DNA of 64,000 nucleotides from Bacillota bacterium (GTDB taxonomy: Bacteria; Bacillota; Bacilli; Paenibacillales; NBRC-103111). A program made the position numbers and the translations under genes. The DNA lies in assembly GCA_023388055.1 (NCBI GenBank), contig JAEWGW010000029.1, positions 35,966 to 99,965 of the forward strand, in the 5' to 3' direction. Numbering within the stretch: the first letter of the stretch is position 1; each line of letters opens with the position of its first letter. Positions 8,108 to 16,531 of this stretch are shown piece by piece. Under the pieces are notes generated by a model. That model ran no database searches. It was not told where the DNA came from and saw only the letters and a program-made list of their open reading frames with translations.

Positions 8108-9139
8108 ATGAACAACATTGCCCTCAAAGATAATCTGAGAAAGTCCAAAAGCATTTTTTCGCAGAATGCCATCTATTTCGTGCTGATCGCTCTGATTGCG
8201 GGCATTGCCATCAAGGACCCCAACTTTCTGTCCATCAATATTCTGCGGGACATTCTGCTGCAGAATTCTACCAAGGCGATTATCGCCTTAGGCGCCGCTT
8301 TTATCCTGATTACCGGGGGAACGGATCTTTCCTCGGGCCGGCTGGTGGGTTTATCCGCCGTCATCTCGGCGTCCATGCTGCAGGCCTCGGATTATCCGAG
8401 ACTGTTCTTCCCGAACCTGCCGGAGCTGCCCTTGTTCGTACCGATTGTGCTGGCTATCCTGGTAGGTTTGGCAGTGGGCCTTATGAACGGCTGGATTGTG
8501 TCCCGGTTTAATGTGCCGCCTTTTATCGCCACTCTCGGCACCATGGTAATTGTATATGGCTTGAACTCTCTATATTTTGACATGAAACCCAACGAATCCC
8601 AACCTATCGGTGGCCTGCGGAATGACTTCTCCCACCTGGGCACCGGCTACATCGGCCCCAGCGGACCTTATTCCATCCCTTACATCGTCATAATCGCCAT
8701 TGGTGTAGCTGCTTTGGTGTGGATCATCTTCAATAAAACCCGCCTGGGCAAAAATATGTACGCCATCGGCGGCAATATTCAAGCCGCGGTGGTCTCCGGG
8801 ATCAATGTGAAGCGGAATCTGATCTATATCTACTCCATCGCTGGTGCCCTGTATGGTCTGGCTGGTGTTCTGGAGGCGGCTCGTACAGGTGGCGCCACTA
8901 ACAACTACGGCAACATGTATGAGCTGGACGCCATCGCGGCCTGTGTAGTCGGCGGGGTATCCACCTCCGGCGGCATAGGCACCGTACCGGGTGTCATGGC
9001 CGGTGTGCTAATCTTCGGCGTCATCAACTACGGCCTGACCTTCATCGGCGTCAGCCCCTACTGGCAGCTGATTATCAAGGGCCTGATCATCGTGGCCGCC
9101 GTAGCCTTCGACATCCGCAAGTATGTGGCGAAAAAATAA
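8108..9139 (+). CDS. mglC: Galactose/methyl-galactoside ABC permease
   Basis: A 343-residue polytopic membrane protein of the BPD_transp_2 (RbsC/MglC) family, with about eight to ten hydrophobic segments starting at residue 20. The family signature is clear: ALGAAFILITGGTDLSSGRL, FNVPPFIATLGTMVIVYG, and the late loop AARTGGATNNYGNMYELDAI followed by AACVVGGVSTSGGIGTVPG. It forms the dimeric channel for MglA/MglB. The ATG has AGGAGG 8 nt upstream. It is the last gene of the operon. Confidence 0.9.
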   Translation: MNNIALKDNLRKSKSIFSQNAIYFVLIALIAGIAIKDPNFLSINILRDILLQNSTKAIIALGAAFILITGGTDLSSGRLVGLSAVISASMLQASDYPRLFFPNLPELPLFVPIVLAILVGLAVGLMNGWIVSRFNVPPFIATLGTMVIVYGLNSLYFDMKPNESQPIGGLRNDFSHLGTGYIGPSGPYSIPYIVIIAIGVAALVWIIFNKTRLGKNMYAIGGNIQAAVVSGINVKRNLIYIYSIAGALYGLAGVLEAARTGGATNNYGNMYELDAIAACVVGGVSTSGGIGTVPGVMAGVLIFGVINYGLTFIGVSPYWQLIIKGLIIVAAVAFDIRKYVAKK

Positions 9140-9140
9140 C

Positions 9141-9160
9141 GGAGTTGCATGCTGAACTCC
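9141..9160 (+). terminator. Small hairpin after mglC
   Basis: GGAGTT and AACTCC flank an 8-nt loop directly after the mglC stop. No long U-tract follows. It is a weak candidate for the end of the mgl transcript. Confidence 0.3.
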
Positions 9161-9161
9161 C

Positions 9162-9189
9162 TTGACTTTGCCGCAAAATTCAGTAAAAT
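9162..9189 (+). promoter_or_regulatory. Promoter of the SAM-riboswitch / metA-metI unit
   Basis: TTGACT (9162-9167) and TAAAAT (9184-9189) with a 16-nt spacer, placing transcription start just upstream of the S-box aptamer. Confidence 0.55.
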
Positions 9190-9212
9190 TATAAACAATC
9201 TAATATATCTGT

Positions 9213-9378
9213 CTTATCGAGAGTAGGCGGAGGGACTAGCCCGATGAAGCCCGGCAACCGGCACGTTTGTGCACGGTGCTAATTCTTGCAGAAGCGCAAG
9301 CTTTCTGGGAGATAAGAGAGAGGTTGTCCGTAAAGCTGAACAGACAGGACCTTTCTCTTTGGAGAAGGGTCCTTTTTT
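9213..9378 (+). promoter_or_regulatory. SAM-I (S-box) riboswitch with terminator
   Basis: The aptamer spans 9213-9316. P1 pairs CTTATC with GATAAG, and the core carries GAGAGTAGGCGGAGGGACT, then GCCCGATGAAGCCCGGCAAC and GTGCTAATTC, the canonical S-box order. The expression platform is a rho-independent terminator at 9346-9378 (AGGACC/GGTCCT followed by six T). High SAM should favour termination and shut off metA and metI; the terminator ends 9 nt before the metA ribosome site region. Confidence 0.95.
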
Positions 9379-9396
9379 GTAAAGGAGATGATACGA

Positions 9397-10404
9397 GTGC
9401 CCATTAAAATTCCCGACCATTTACCAGCCAAAGAAGTGCTCATCAACGAGAACATTTTCGTGATGGAAGAGAAAGTGGCCTTCCACCAGGACATTCGTCC
9501 TTTGCGGATTGCCATTATGAACCTGATGCCTACCAAGGAAACCACGGAAACCCAGATTCTGCGGCTATTGTCCAATACGCCGCTGCAGGTGGAATTTGAG
9601 CTGCTGCATCCGGCCACCCACCAATCGAAGAACACCTCCAAGGAGCACCTGAACCTGTTTTACAAAACCTTTGACGAGGTGGCGGACCAGCAGTTCGACG
9701 GGATGATTATTACCGGCGCGCCGGTGGAAACCATGGAATTCGAGGATGTCACGTATTGGAACGAGCTGACGCGGATCATGGAATGGAGCAAGTCCAATGT
9801 GACCTCCACCCTGCATATCTGCTGGGCCTCTCAAGCAGGCTTATACTATCATTTCGGTGTGCCCAAATATCCTTTGTCCGACAAGATGTTCGGGGTATTC
9901 CCGCACCGCATCAACAAGGATAACGTCAAGCTGCTCCGCGGCTTCGATGAAATCTTCATGGTGCCCCAGTCCCGCCATACGGAGGTCCGCAGGGAGGATC
10001 TCGAAGGGCTGCCCGGATTGGAAATTCTGTCGGAATCCGAGGAAGCGGGGGTATATATCGCAGCTACCGCAGATGGCAGGCAAATCTTTGTGACAGGGCA
10101 TTCGGAATACGATCCCTGTACCCTGAAGTGGGAATATGACCGGGATGTGGGCAAGGGAATGGACATTGCTATCCCGCAGAACTATTATCCGGACAATGAT
10201 CCGGCGAAGCTGCCGCCGATTACCTGGAGAGCCCACGCCAATCTGCTGTTTTCCAACTGGCTGAACTATTACGTGTACCAGGAGACCCCCTACGATTTAA
10301 GCGAGCTGAAAAAACAAGCCGAGCTTCTGCCCGCAGCCGCTGCCCAACAAGGTCGCCAAGCAGCTGTCGAGTCTGAAGCCTATGACTGGGGCGCGGGAAT
10401 ATGA
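9397..10404 (+). CDS. metA: Homoserine O-acetyltransferase (MetA family)
   Basis: A 335-residue enzyme that acylates homoserine in methionine synthesis. The family start MPIKIPDHLPAKEVL fixes the GTG at 9397 (AAAGGAG 9 nt upstream) over the ATG at 9388, which abuts the ribosome site. The nucleophile C142 lies in HICWASQAGLYYHFG, and the catalytic His/Glu region is near FVTGHSEYDP. Position 111 is Glu (GAPVETMEFEDV). In the MetA family Glu111 goes with acetyl-CoA use and Gly111 with succinyl-CoA, so I call it an acetyltransferase despite the succinyltransferase family name. It is controlled by the upstream SAM riboswitch and is probably cotranscribed with metI. Confidence 0.93.
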   Translation: MPIKIPDHLPAKEVLINENIFVMEEKVAFHQDIRPLRIAIMNLMPTKETTETQILRLLSNTPLQVEFELLHPATHQSKNTSKEHLNLFYKTFDEVADQQFDGMIITGAPVETMEFEDVTYWNELTRIMEWSKSNVTSTLHICWASQAGLYYHFGVPKYPLSDKMFGVFPHRINKDNVKLLRGFDEIFMVPQSRHTEVRREDLEGLPGLEILSESEEAGVYIAATADGRQIFVTGHSEYDPCTLKWEYDRDVGKGMDIAIPQNYYPDNDPAKLPPITWRAHANLLFSNWLNYYVYQETPYDLSELKKQAELLPAAAAQQGRQAAVESEAYDWGAGI

Positions 10405-10424
10405 CACATTCCCCCAAAAATAGT

Positions 10425-10483
10425 CCCCCAAAAGTGACGCGAAGCTCTGTAGCGTAATCCGATACCTTTTGGGGGAGCCCCCG
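10425..10483 (+). repeat. Dispersed hairpin repeat, CCCCCAAAAGTGA family, copy 1
   Basis: A 59-nt element that starts CCCCCAAAAGTGACGCGAAG and ends CTTTTGGGGGAGCCCCC. Its outer bases form a 10-bp stem. A nearly identical copy lies in the opposite orientation at 26526-26582 and a truncated one at 39062-39088. It sits between metA and metI without a U-run. Confidence 0.7.
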
Positions 10484-10532
10484 CAAACCAACCGGAAAAA
10501 TCAGTAAGTTCACATACAAAGGAGAGAACCCT

Positions 10533-11693
10533 GTGAAAATTGAGAGTATTCTGGCCCAGATCGGCTCCCTGTCGGAGCCGGTTACCGGGGCGCTGAGCTA
10601 TCCGATCTACCAGTCCACCTGTTACCGCCATCCGGAGGTAGGCAAAAGCACCGGTTTTGATTACACCCGTACCAAAAACCCGACCCGCACAGTGCTTGAG
10701 GATGCCATCGCCCAATTGGAGGGCGGGGATGCCGGCTATGCCAACAGCTCCGGCATGGCTTCACTGCAGACCGTATTCGCCCTCTTCAGTCAAGGTGACC
10801 ATCTGATCGTTTCCCTGGATTTGTACGGAGGCACCTACCGGCTGCTGGAAAAGGTAATGAGCCGCTTCGGTGTGAGTGCCACCTATGTGGATACCAACAA
10901 CCTGGATGAGCTGGAGGCCAGCCGCCGTCCCAATACGAAAGCGGTGCTGATCGAAACCCCCACCAACCCTCTGATGATGGTGACCGATATCGAACGGGTT
11001 GCGGCTTGGGCCAAAACCCACGGGTTGCTTACCATCGTGGATAATACCCTTTTGACCCCCTTTTTCCAGCGTCCCCTTGAGCTTGGAGCCGACATTGTGG
11101 TGCACAGCGCTACCAAGTATCTGGGCGGGCATAATGACGTGCTGGCGGGACTGATTGTCACCAAAGGCAAGGAACTGTCCGAGCAGATTGGATTTTTGCA
11201 TAACTCCCTGGGTGCGGTGCTGGGTCCACAGGATTCCTGGCTCTTGGTCCGCGGCATGAAAACCCTGGCCCTGCGGATGGAACGCCATCAGGCCAATGCT
11301 ACAGCCATCGCCACCTTCCTGGAGGGGCATCCCTTTATTGAGCAGGTTTATTATCCGGGACTGCCTTCACATCCGGGCTATGAGGTCCAAAGCCGCCAAT
11401 CCTCCGGAAACACCGGGATTTTCTCCTTCCGGGTGAAGCATCCGGGTATGGTTCCGGTTATCCTGAGGGAAATCCGGCTGATTGCCTTTGCGGAAAGCCT
11501 GGGTGGTGTGGAATCCCTGATGACCTATCCCGCGGTTCAAACCCATGCTGATATTCCCCGGGAAATTCGCGATAAAGTGGGCGTAGATGACAAGCTTCTC
11601 CGTTTTTCGGTAGGGATAGAGCATGCGGATGATCTGATCGAGGATCTTGCCAGAGCTATAGACCAGGCGGCGCGTGAGACAGGTCTTCATTAA
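10533..11693 (+). CDS. metI: Cystathionine gamma-synthase / O-acetylhomoserine-dependent PLP enzyme
   Basis: A 386-residue Cys/Met-metabolism PLP enzyme, closest in pattern to Bacillus MetI: SLSEPVTGALSYPIYQSTCY and FDYTRTKNPTRTVLEDAIA. The PLP lysine is K195 in HSATKYLGGHNDVLAG. It condenses O-acetylhomoserine with cysteine (or sulfide) and fits the acetyl-type MetA immediately upstream. The GTG at 10533 has AAAGGAGAG upstream. No metC follows, unlike the usual metIC pair; a perfect terminator comes straight after the stop. Confidence 0.88.
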   Translation: MKIESILAQIGSLSEPVTGALSYPIYQSTCYRHPEVGKSTGFDYTRTKNPTRTVLEDAIAQLEGGDAGYANSSGMASLQTVFALFSQGDHLIVSLDLYGGTYRLLEKVMSRFGVSATYVDTNNLDELEASRRPNTKAVLIETPTNPLMMVTDIERVAAWAKTHGLLTIVDNTLLTPFFQRPLELGADIVVHSATKYLGGHNDVLAGLIVTKGKELSEQIGFLHNSLGAVLGPQDSWLLVRGMKTLALRMERHQANATAIATFLEGHPFIEQVYYPGLPSHPGYEVQSRQSSGNTGIFSFRVKHPGMVPVILREIRLIAFAESLGGVESLMTYPAVQTHADIPREIRDKVGVDDKLLRFSVGIEHADDLIEDLARAIDQAARETGLH

Positions 11694-11716
11694 ATTCGAC
11701 AACTTGTCGAATTTTG
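11692..11716 (+). terminator. Terminator after metI
   Basis: AATTCGACAA and TTGTCGAATT form a tight stem followed by TTTTG; it begins at the metI stop codon. Confidence 0.75.
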
Positions 11717-11848
11717 TTCAAAAGTGAGGTTTTCGTCAAACAGAATTCGAAATATTCCCCTATGACTACTATGAGACTTGTGATAAAATGGTAGTGTTCG
11801 CATTGCTTGAAATCCGTCAGTCAACATGACCGCGAGGGGGGGAATATC

Positions 11849-13219
11849 ATGCGCAGCATGGTTAACAACGGTACCTGGCGCAAACAGCTTTTTATGCTGT
11901 CTCTATTGCCACTGCCTGACCGAATGCTGAAATATTTTCCTCCCGGCTTTATATTGCGGGACCCGGTATACCGGCGGGTGGAGAAGGTGAAGCGCTCCGG
12001 CGGAAAGGCCGCATTAATGCTTTTCCATCTGGAGGACTATCACCAATGGCTGAAGGAGGCCACTCCCGATTTTCTCGGCAGAGTCGAGAGGGAGCTGCGG
12101 AAGATTTTCCTAGAGACGGCCAGAATGTACATCACCGAGGATGATTTTATCGGGGTCCAGCAGCATCTCTCCAATGAAATTTCCCTGTTTGTCCGGTTCG
12201 ATTCCCATCAGGATTTTGGCCGCTGCGGGCTTGTGGCAGGCAAGATCAGGGAGGAATTCGAGCAACGGATTGAACGCCAATTCAGCTTACATATGGAATC
12301 CAACCTAACGATCAGGACGGGCTGCTCAGTTATTGAAGACAGCGCCAAGGGGACAGGCTTCGCTATAGAAGCAGCCTATCAACAAGCTATGGCTGCAGCT
12401 GCCAAGAATCTTCCGGCACATTTCGCCATGCAGCAAATGGAGCTGAAGGAGATTATCCGCATGGAGAATCTCACTGTACTGACTCAGCCGATTATGGACC
12501 TGAAAACAGGAGAGGTGTATGGATGGGAGATCCTGTCCCGCGGGCCCAAAAATTCCGTGTTTCATAATCCTGTGGAATTGTTCGAGTTCGCCGATCAGAC
12601 GGATCTTTTGCCGGAGCTGGAATGGCTGGTTATCCAGAAGGCGATCCGGGAGATTACGGAGCGGCACATCAAGGAGCAGGTGTTCATCAATATTACACCG
12701 GTATCCCTGTCCGATCCCCAGCTTCTCGGGCGGCTCCTTGAGCATCTCAAGCTATCCGGTCTGGATTCCTCGCAATTTATATTCGAGATTACCGAACGGC
12801 ATTCCATTAATGACTTCGAGCAGATGGCGGGTATTGTCCGTTCATACCGCACCCAGGGTTTCCGGTTTGCGGTGGATGATGCAGGCTCCGGCTATTCCAG
12901 TCTTCAATCCATCTCCGAGCTGATTCCCGACATTATCAAGATCGACAAGTCGGTGATCCGCAATATCGACAGGGAAGCGGTGAAGCAGGCCATGCTCCGG
13001 TCGCTCCTGTACTTCGCGGAGAATATCAACTGTACGGTCATTGCAGAGGGTGTGGAGCGGGAGGAAGAAGCCAACGTGCTGCTGCAGAATCAGGTGCATA
13101 TGGGCCAGGGCTATTATTTTGCCAGACCCCAACCCTTCGAGCACGGACGCAATGTCATTCAGTTCCAAAGCCTCAAGGAAAAAATTATACATATGCGTAA
13201 AGCAGCATCCGGTGAATAA
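11849..13219 (+). CDS. EAL-domain cyclic-di-GMP phosphodiesterase with degenerate N-terminal domain
   Basis: 456 residues. The C-terminal EAL domain (about 210-450) keeps the metal and substrate positions: YGWEILSRG (the EAL signature as EIL), INITPVSL, FEITERHS, AVDDAGSGYSSL, DIIKIDKS, VIAEGVEREEE and MGQGYYFARP. That predicts c-di-GMP hydrolysis to pGpG. Residues about 30-200 look like a GGDEF-like fold without the GGDEF signature, perhaps regulatory. The ATG at 11849 follows GAGGGGGGG at 8 nt; the in-frame ATG at 11807 has no ribosome site. It is monocistronic, between terminators, and lacks a signal peptide or membrane segment. Confidence 0.85.
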   Translation: MRSMVNNGTWRKQLFMLSLLPLPDRMLKYFPPGFILRDPVYRRVEKVKRSGGKAALMLFHLEDYHQWLKEATPDFLGRVERELRKIFLETARMYITEDDFIGVQQHLSNEISLFVRFDSHQDFGRCGLVAGKIREEFEQRIERQFSLHMESNLTIRTGCSVIEDSAKGTGFAIEAAYQQAMAAAAKNLPAHFAMQQMELKEIIRMENLTVLTQPIMDLKTGEVYGWEILSRGPKNSVFHNPVELFEFADQTDLLPELEWLVIQKAIREITERHIKEQVFINITPVSLSDPQLLGRLLEHLKLSGLDSSQFIFEITERHSINDFEQMAGIVRSYRTQGFRFAVDDAGSGYSSLQSISELIPDIIKIDKSVIRNIDREAVKQAMLRSLLYFAENINCTVIAEGVEREEEANVLLQNQVHMGQGYYFARPQPFEHGRNVIQFQSLKEKIIHMRKAASGE

Positions 13220-13240
13220 CGGGTAAAAACCTTACATAGA

Positions 13241-13274
13241 GCATCCTTCCCGCTTGCCGGGAGGGATGCTTTTA
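13241..13274 (+). terminator. Terminator after the EAL gene
   Basis: GCATCCTTCCCG and CGGGAGGGATGC form a 12-bp stem (one G.T pair) with a 5-nt loop, followed by TTTT. Confidence 0.8.
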
Positions 13275-13315
13275 TATGGCAACTATGATAAGATAGATAG
13301 GAAACTTTAAAGGTA

Positions 13316-13346
13316 TGTCTTCAAAATCCGAGCGGGTTTGAAGACA
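13316..13346 (+). repeat. Hairpin resembling the TAGGG(T/C)GTG repeat family
   Basis: GTCTTCAAA pairs with TTTGAAGAC around ATCCGAGCGGG in the mqnC leader. Its layout resembles the palindromic copy at 19473-19517 (GTCTGAAAACTC/GAGTTTTCAGAC). It may be a decayed member or a leader structure of mqnC. Confidence 0.35.
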
Positions 13347-13371
13347 GGCCTTAGCAGCGGGAGGAGAACGC

Positions 13372-14502
13372 ATGTCCATTGACAGGATACTTCACAAAGC
13401 GGAAGCCGGAGGACGAATCAGTGTGGAGGAATGCGTAAGCCTCTTCGAGTCCGATCAGGTGGAGAAAATAGGGGCTTCTGCTGACAAAGTGATGAAACGC
13501 TGGAATCCGGAACCCATTACCACCTTTGTGGTTGGCCGGAATATCAACTATACCAATATCTGTGACGTGTTTTGCCGGTTTTGCGCGTTTTACCGTTCGG
13601 TAGACAGTGACCAGGGCTATGTGCTCCCGGATGAAACCATTTTCCGCAAGATTCAGGAAACGGTGGATGTGGGCGGCACAGAAATTCTGATGCAGGGCGG
13701 CACCAATCCGAATCTGCCGTTCTCGTATTATACGGATCTGCTCAAGGGGATTAAATCGCGTTTTGATATAACCATGCACTCCTTCTCCCCGGCGGAGATC
13801 CTGAAGATGAAGGAGGTCTCCGGAGGGTTGTCTCTGGAGGAAGTGGTCCGCCAGTTGAAGGAAGCCGGATTGGATTCCCTGCCCGGTGGAGGTGCGGAGA
13901 TTCTGGATGACCGGACCCGGCGGAAGATTAGCCGGTTGAAGGGCTCCTGGCGGGATTGGATGGATGTTATGCAGACCGCCCATCGTCTGGGAATGAACAC
14001 CACCGCTACCATGGTCATCGGCTTCGGCGAAAGTATGGAGGAGCGTGCGCTGCATCTTCTCCGCGTCCGTGATGCCCAGGATGACTGTATCGTCAACAAG
14101 TACCCTTCCGCAGGTTTCCTGGCCTTTATCCCCTGGACGTTCCAGCCGGATAACACCAACCTCAAGAAGGAACGGGCCACCCCGGAGGAGTATCTGAAAA
14201 CCTTGGCCATCAGCCGGCTCATGCTGGATAATGTGCCGCACTTCCAGTCCTCATGGGTGACGATGGGACCGGATATCGGCAAGCTGTCCTTATCCTACGG
14301 CGCAGATGACTTCGGCAGCACCATGATGGAGGAGAATGTGGTTTCTGCCGCGGGTGCGACGCATAAGGTGAATATTGAACTGCTGGTGCAGCTGATCCGG
14401 GAAACAGGCAAGATTCCCGCCCAGCGGAACACCCGGTACGACATTCTGCGGATGTTTGATGACGAAGCCAAGGTGGACAGGGATTTTGTGATGCAAAATT
14501 AG
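13372..14502 (+). CDS. mqnC: Cyclic dehypoxanthinyl futalosine synthase (radical SAM)
   Basis: A 376-residue radical SAM enzyme of the futalosine route to menaquinone; it cyclises dehypoxanthine futalosine. The cluster cysteines are C64, C68 and C71 (CDVFCRFCAFYRS), preceded by the family motif VVGRNINYTNI. Further matches are ILMQGGTNPNLPFSYYTDLL, MHSFSPAEILKM, LDSLPGGGAEILDDRTR and ATMVIGFGESMEERALHLL. The ATG has GGGAGGAG at 7 nt. Other mqn genes are not nearby. The organism is thus expected to make menaquinone by the futalosine route, at least in part. Confidence 0.9.
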   Translation: MSIDRILHKAEAGGRISVEECVSLFESDQVEKIGASADKVMKRWNPEPITTFVVGRNINYTNICDVFCRFCAFYRSVDSDQGYVLPDETIFRKIQETVDVGGTEILMQGGTNPNLPFSYYTDLLKGIKSRFDITMHSFSPAEILKMKEVSGGLSLEEVVRQLKEAGLDSLPGGGAEILDDRTRRKISRLKGSWRDWMDVMQTAHRLGMNTTATMVIGFGESMEERALHLLRVRDAQDDCIVNKYPSAGFLAFIPWTFQPDNTNLKKERATPEEYLKTLAISRLMLDNVPHFQSSWVTMGPDIGKLSLSYGADDFGSTMMEENVVSAAGATHKVNIELLVQLIRETGKIPAQRNTRYDILRMFDDEAKVDRDFVMQN

Positions 14503-14550
14503 GAATACTGGGAATACGATGAAGTAAGGAAAATTGAAGGGATGGCGACA

Positions 14551-14832
14551 ATGGCGTACCAAGCAAAAGTTGTTGAAGCGGAAATTGTAAGTGATAATAA
14601 GCAAAACGGGTTCTTCGAGATTGTGGCCGTTCTTTCGGACCGCAACCGCTGCCGGATTTCCTTCGAGCGCAACTCCGAAACCGGCGAGGCGAAGGCAACC
14701 CATATTAATCGGCTGTACACAGTCCCTTGCGGCATCTGCAAGAAGGATTACCTTTGTTATTGCCTGAACCGGTACATGGATGTCCTTGGCGAACAGGCGC
14801 TTGAAGTGGCTGGGGTTACGAAGGTATCCTAA
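14551..14832 (+). CDS. Small conserved-looking protein with Cys cluster
   Basis: A 93-residue soluble protein that I cannot assign to a family. Its middle carries CGICKKDYLCYC (CxxCxxxxxCxC), which could bind a metal or an iron-sulfur cluster. The ATG at 14551 lies 9 nt after GAAGGG; an ATG at 14542 directly abuts that site. It starts 48 nt after mqnC and is followed 27 nt later by a 53-residue zinc-ribbon-like protein, so the three may be cotranscribed to the terminator at 15028. Base composition matches the neighbours. Confidence 0.7.
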   Translation: MAYQAKVVEAEIVSDNKQNGFFEIVAVLSDRNRCRISFERNSETGEAKATHINRLYTVPCGICKKDYLCYCLNRYMDVLGEQALEVAGVTKVS

Positions 14833-14859
14833 TACTACCCCTAAAGGAGAATCGGCTTT

Positions 14860-15021
14860 ATGATTACATGCGACGCATGCGGCAAGGTCAACGGTGAAGG
14901 TGATATCGGCGAGCACTGGATTTGTGACAGCTGCAAGGTGCCGGAGCCTGCTGACGACAAGAAGAAGGCTGAAGACGGAAACAAAGAACATGAGCACAGC
15001 CATAACCATAAGCATTCCTGA
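14860..15021 (+). CDS. 53-residue zinc-ribbon-like protein with His-rich tail
   Basis: The ORF starts at ATG 14860, 9 nt after AAAGGAGA, and stops at 15021, directly before a strong terminator. The product begins MITCDACGKVNGEGDIGEHW and has two CxxC pairs (C4/C7 and C22/C25), then a Lys/Asp/Glu-rich stretch and a tail with six His (HEHSHNHKHS). The paired CxxC knuckles suggest a single zinc ribbon; the His tail suggests metal binding or buffering. Both are inferences. I do not recognise a named family. Its ribosome site and terminator make it a credible gene despite its length. Confidence 0.7.
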   Translation: MITCDACGKVNGEGDIGEHWICDSCKVPEPADDKKKAEDGNKEHEHSHNHKHS

Positions 15022-15027
15022 CCATAC

Positions 15028-15058
15028 AACCGGCCCTCCAAGGGCCGGTTATTTTTTT
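15028..15058 (+). terminator. Terminator after the zinc-ribbon-like gene
   Basis: AACCGGCCCT and AGGGCCGGTT form a 10-bp perfect stem with a 3-nt loop, followed by ATTTTTTTG. Confidence 0.9.
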
Positions 15059-15210
15059 GTATAGATGGCCCCGCTGTTAAATGGAGCCCTTCCTTCCATA
15101 TTGTTGTTCGTATATCCCCATCTGCGGGGCATATACTTAAAAAACAGTCCCCAGCAATATCCCCCAGAGGTTTTGCAGAAAACAGCACTTGGGAAGGGAG
15201 TGAGCGCAAA

Positions 15211-16146
15211 ATGAAATCATTGGCCATCCGGGTATCGGATCATCCTGCCCTGCAAAGCCAGAAGCTGCATGACCGGATGACAGACAGCATGGGTACGGCA
15301 TTGATAAATACGGCATTGGAATTTCGCCGGTACCCGGGCTATTCGGAGATTGTTCTGGAGTTTTTCGGCGGCGCCAAGGGGTTGGGTAAAGGAGCAAAAA
15401 ATTTGCAGGAATGGCCGGAGGCTATCGGAAGGGTCCTGGCTGATTTCATTGTGGACGAATGTGAAGTGGAGCTGCTTCGCCGCCTGATCCGAAAAGACAA
15501 GCGTTATTCCGAAGGGGAACAAGAAGAGATTCTGACATACTGCAAGCAATTGGAGGAGGTAAGCGATTTTGCCCCCGCGGCACTGGCGGAAGCCTCTCCC
15601 AGCCGGGCACGCAAACGCAGCATGCTGCTTCAGGATCTGGAGGATTGTCTTCGCCCTGGGGTCACACTTGATCTGGAGGGTTTCTTCCGGTTCAGGCTGA
15701 AGCGTTATGGGGCGGAACTGAAGGAGATGCTTGAATACGCCTCCGATGAATATCTGATGGACCAGCAATACAAGGAGTTTATTTCACTGCTCCGCTATTT
15801 TGTTTATGTTCAGGATTCCAAGATGCCCTTGGCCCATATCATCCACCAAGGGGGACATAATTTCTTGCTTCTGGATAACGAGTTAAATCCGATCGATACA
15901 GAAAAGCTGGACACCACCTACAGAGTGGAGTTTATGGACAAGGATTATAATTTAGAGGATATGATTGTCAGCTCTCTCTTGACCATTGCCCCGGAGAGGA
16001 TCTGTATCCATACCCGGGAGCCGGAGCTGCCGGTTATCAAAACCCTCGCTCAAATATTCGAAAACCGCACGGAGATCTGCGAGCTGTGCAGGTCCTGTGA
16101 ATCGATAATCGCTCCTTTGGAGCAGCAGGATAAATTGTCCCCTTGA
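15211..16146 (+). CDS. ytxC: YtxC-like sporulation-associated protein
   Basis: A 311-residue protein matching the YtxC family of endospore formers, recognised from the mostly helical layout, the pattern ALEFRRYPGYSEIVLEFF and its position just before thrS, as in Bacillus. The biochemical role is unknown; the family is linked to sporulation. The N-terminus begins MKSLAIRVSDHPALQSQKLH, with AAGGGAG 8-9 nt before the ATG. The -35 box of the thrS T-box promoter overlaps its stop codon, so the two genes are adjacent but separately promoted. Confidence 0.7.
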   Translation: MKSLAIRVSDHPALQSQKLHDRMTDSMGTALINTALEFRRYPGYSEIVLEFFGGAKGLGKGAKNLQEWPEAIGRVLADFIVDECEVELLRRLIRKDKRYSEGEQEEILTYCKQLEEVSDFAPAALAEASPSRARKRSMLLQDLEDCLRPGVTLDLEGFFRFRLKRYGAELKEMLEYASDEYLMDQQYKEFISLLRYFVYVQDSKMPLAHIIHQGGHNFLLLDNELNPIDTEKLDTTYRVEFMDKDYNLEDMIVSSLLTIAPERICIHTREPELPVIKTLAQIFENRTEICELCRSCESIIAPLEQQDKLSP

Positions 16147-16172
16147 TTTGCGGGGAGAGGTTGTTTTATAAT
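16143..16172 (+). promoter_or_regulatory. Promoter of the thrS T-box leader
   Basis: TTGATT (16143-16148) and TATAAT (16167-16172) with an 18-nt spacer. The -35 overlaps the ytxC stop codon. Confidence 0.65.
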
Positions 16173-16189
16173 ATGGAATATGTTTGGCA

Positions 16190-16493
16190 CTGACCGAAGA
16201 CATGGGCCTCTGGTTCACGGAACAGAGAGGGAAGCCTTGGCTGCAAGCTTCTCCCGGTAACGAATCCTGGGCTTACCCCTTTGCGAGCTGCAGAATGGAA
16301 GGTTGTTTCCTCTGGTACGGCGGGGCCGTGAATAAGGAGCAATGAGTATATTCTGCCGGGGCATTCCCGTTACCGGATGATTACAAGAGGGCATCTGCCG
16401 CTTATTTCCTAGAGAAACACGCTGCAGACTGCTGAATTAGGGTGGAACCACGAGCCGACGCACTCGTCCCTTCAGGGATGAAGTGCGTTTTTT
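16190..16493 (+). promoter_or_regulatory. T-box riboswitch of thrS
   Basis: A leader of about 300 nt. It has a complex stem I region (16190-16290), the diagnostic T-box AGGGTGGAACCACG at 16439-16452, and a terminator at 16458-16493 (ACGCACTCGTCCC/GGGATGAAGTGCGT then six T). Uncharged tRNA should bind and block termination. tRNA-Thr is expected from the downstream gene. I could not fix the specifier codon by eye. Confidence 0.95.
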
Positions 16494-16531
16494 GCATGCT
16501 TATTATTTTTGCGAAATGAGGGGACGACACA

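Noticed and set aside
16190..16300. Assignment of the specifier codon in the thrS T-box
   Set aside because: Candidates such as ACG or ACC occur, but stem I could not be folded reliably by eye.
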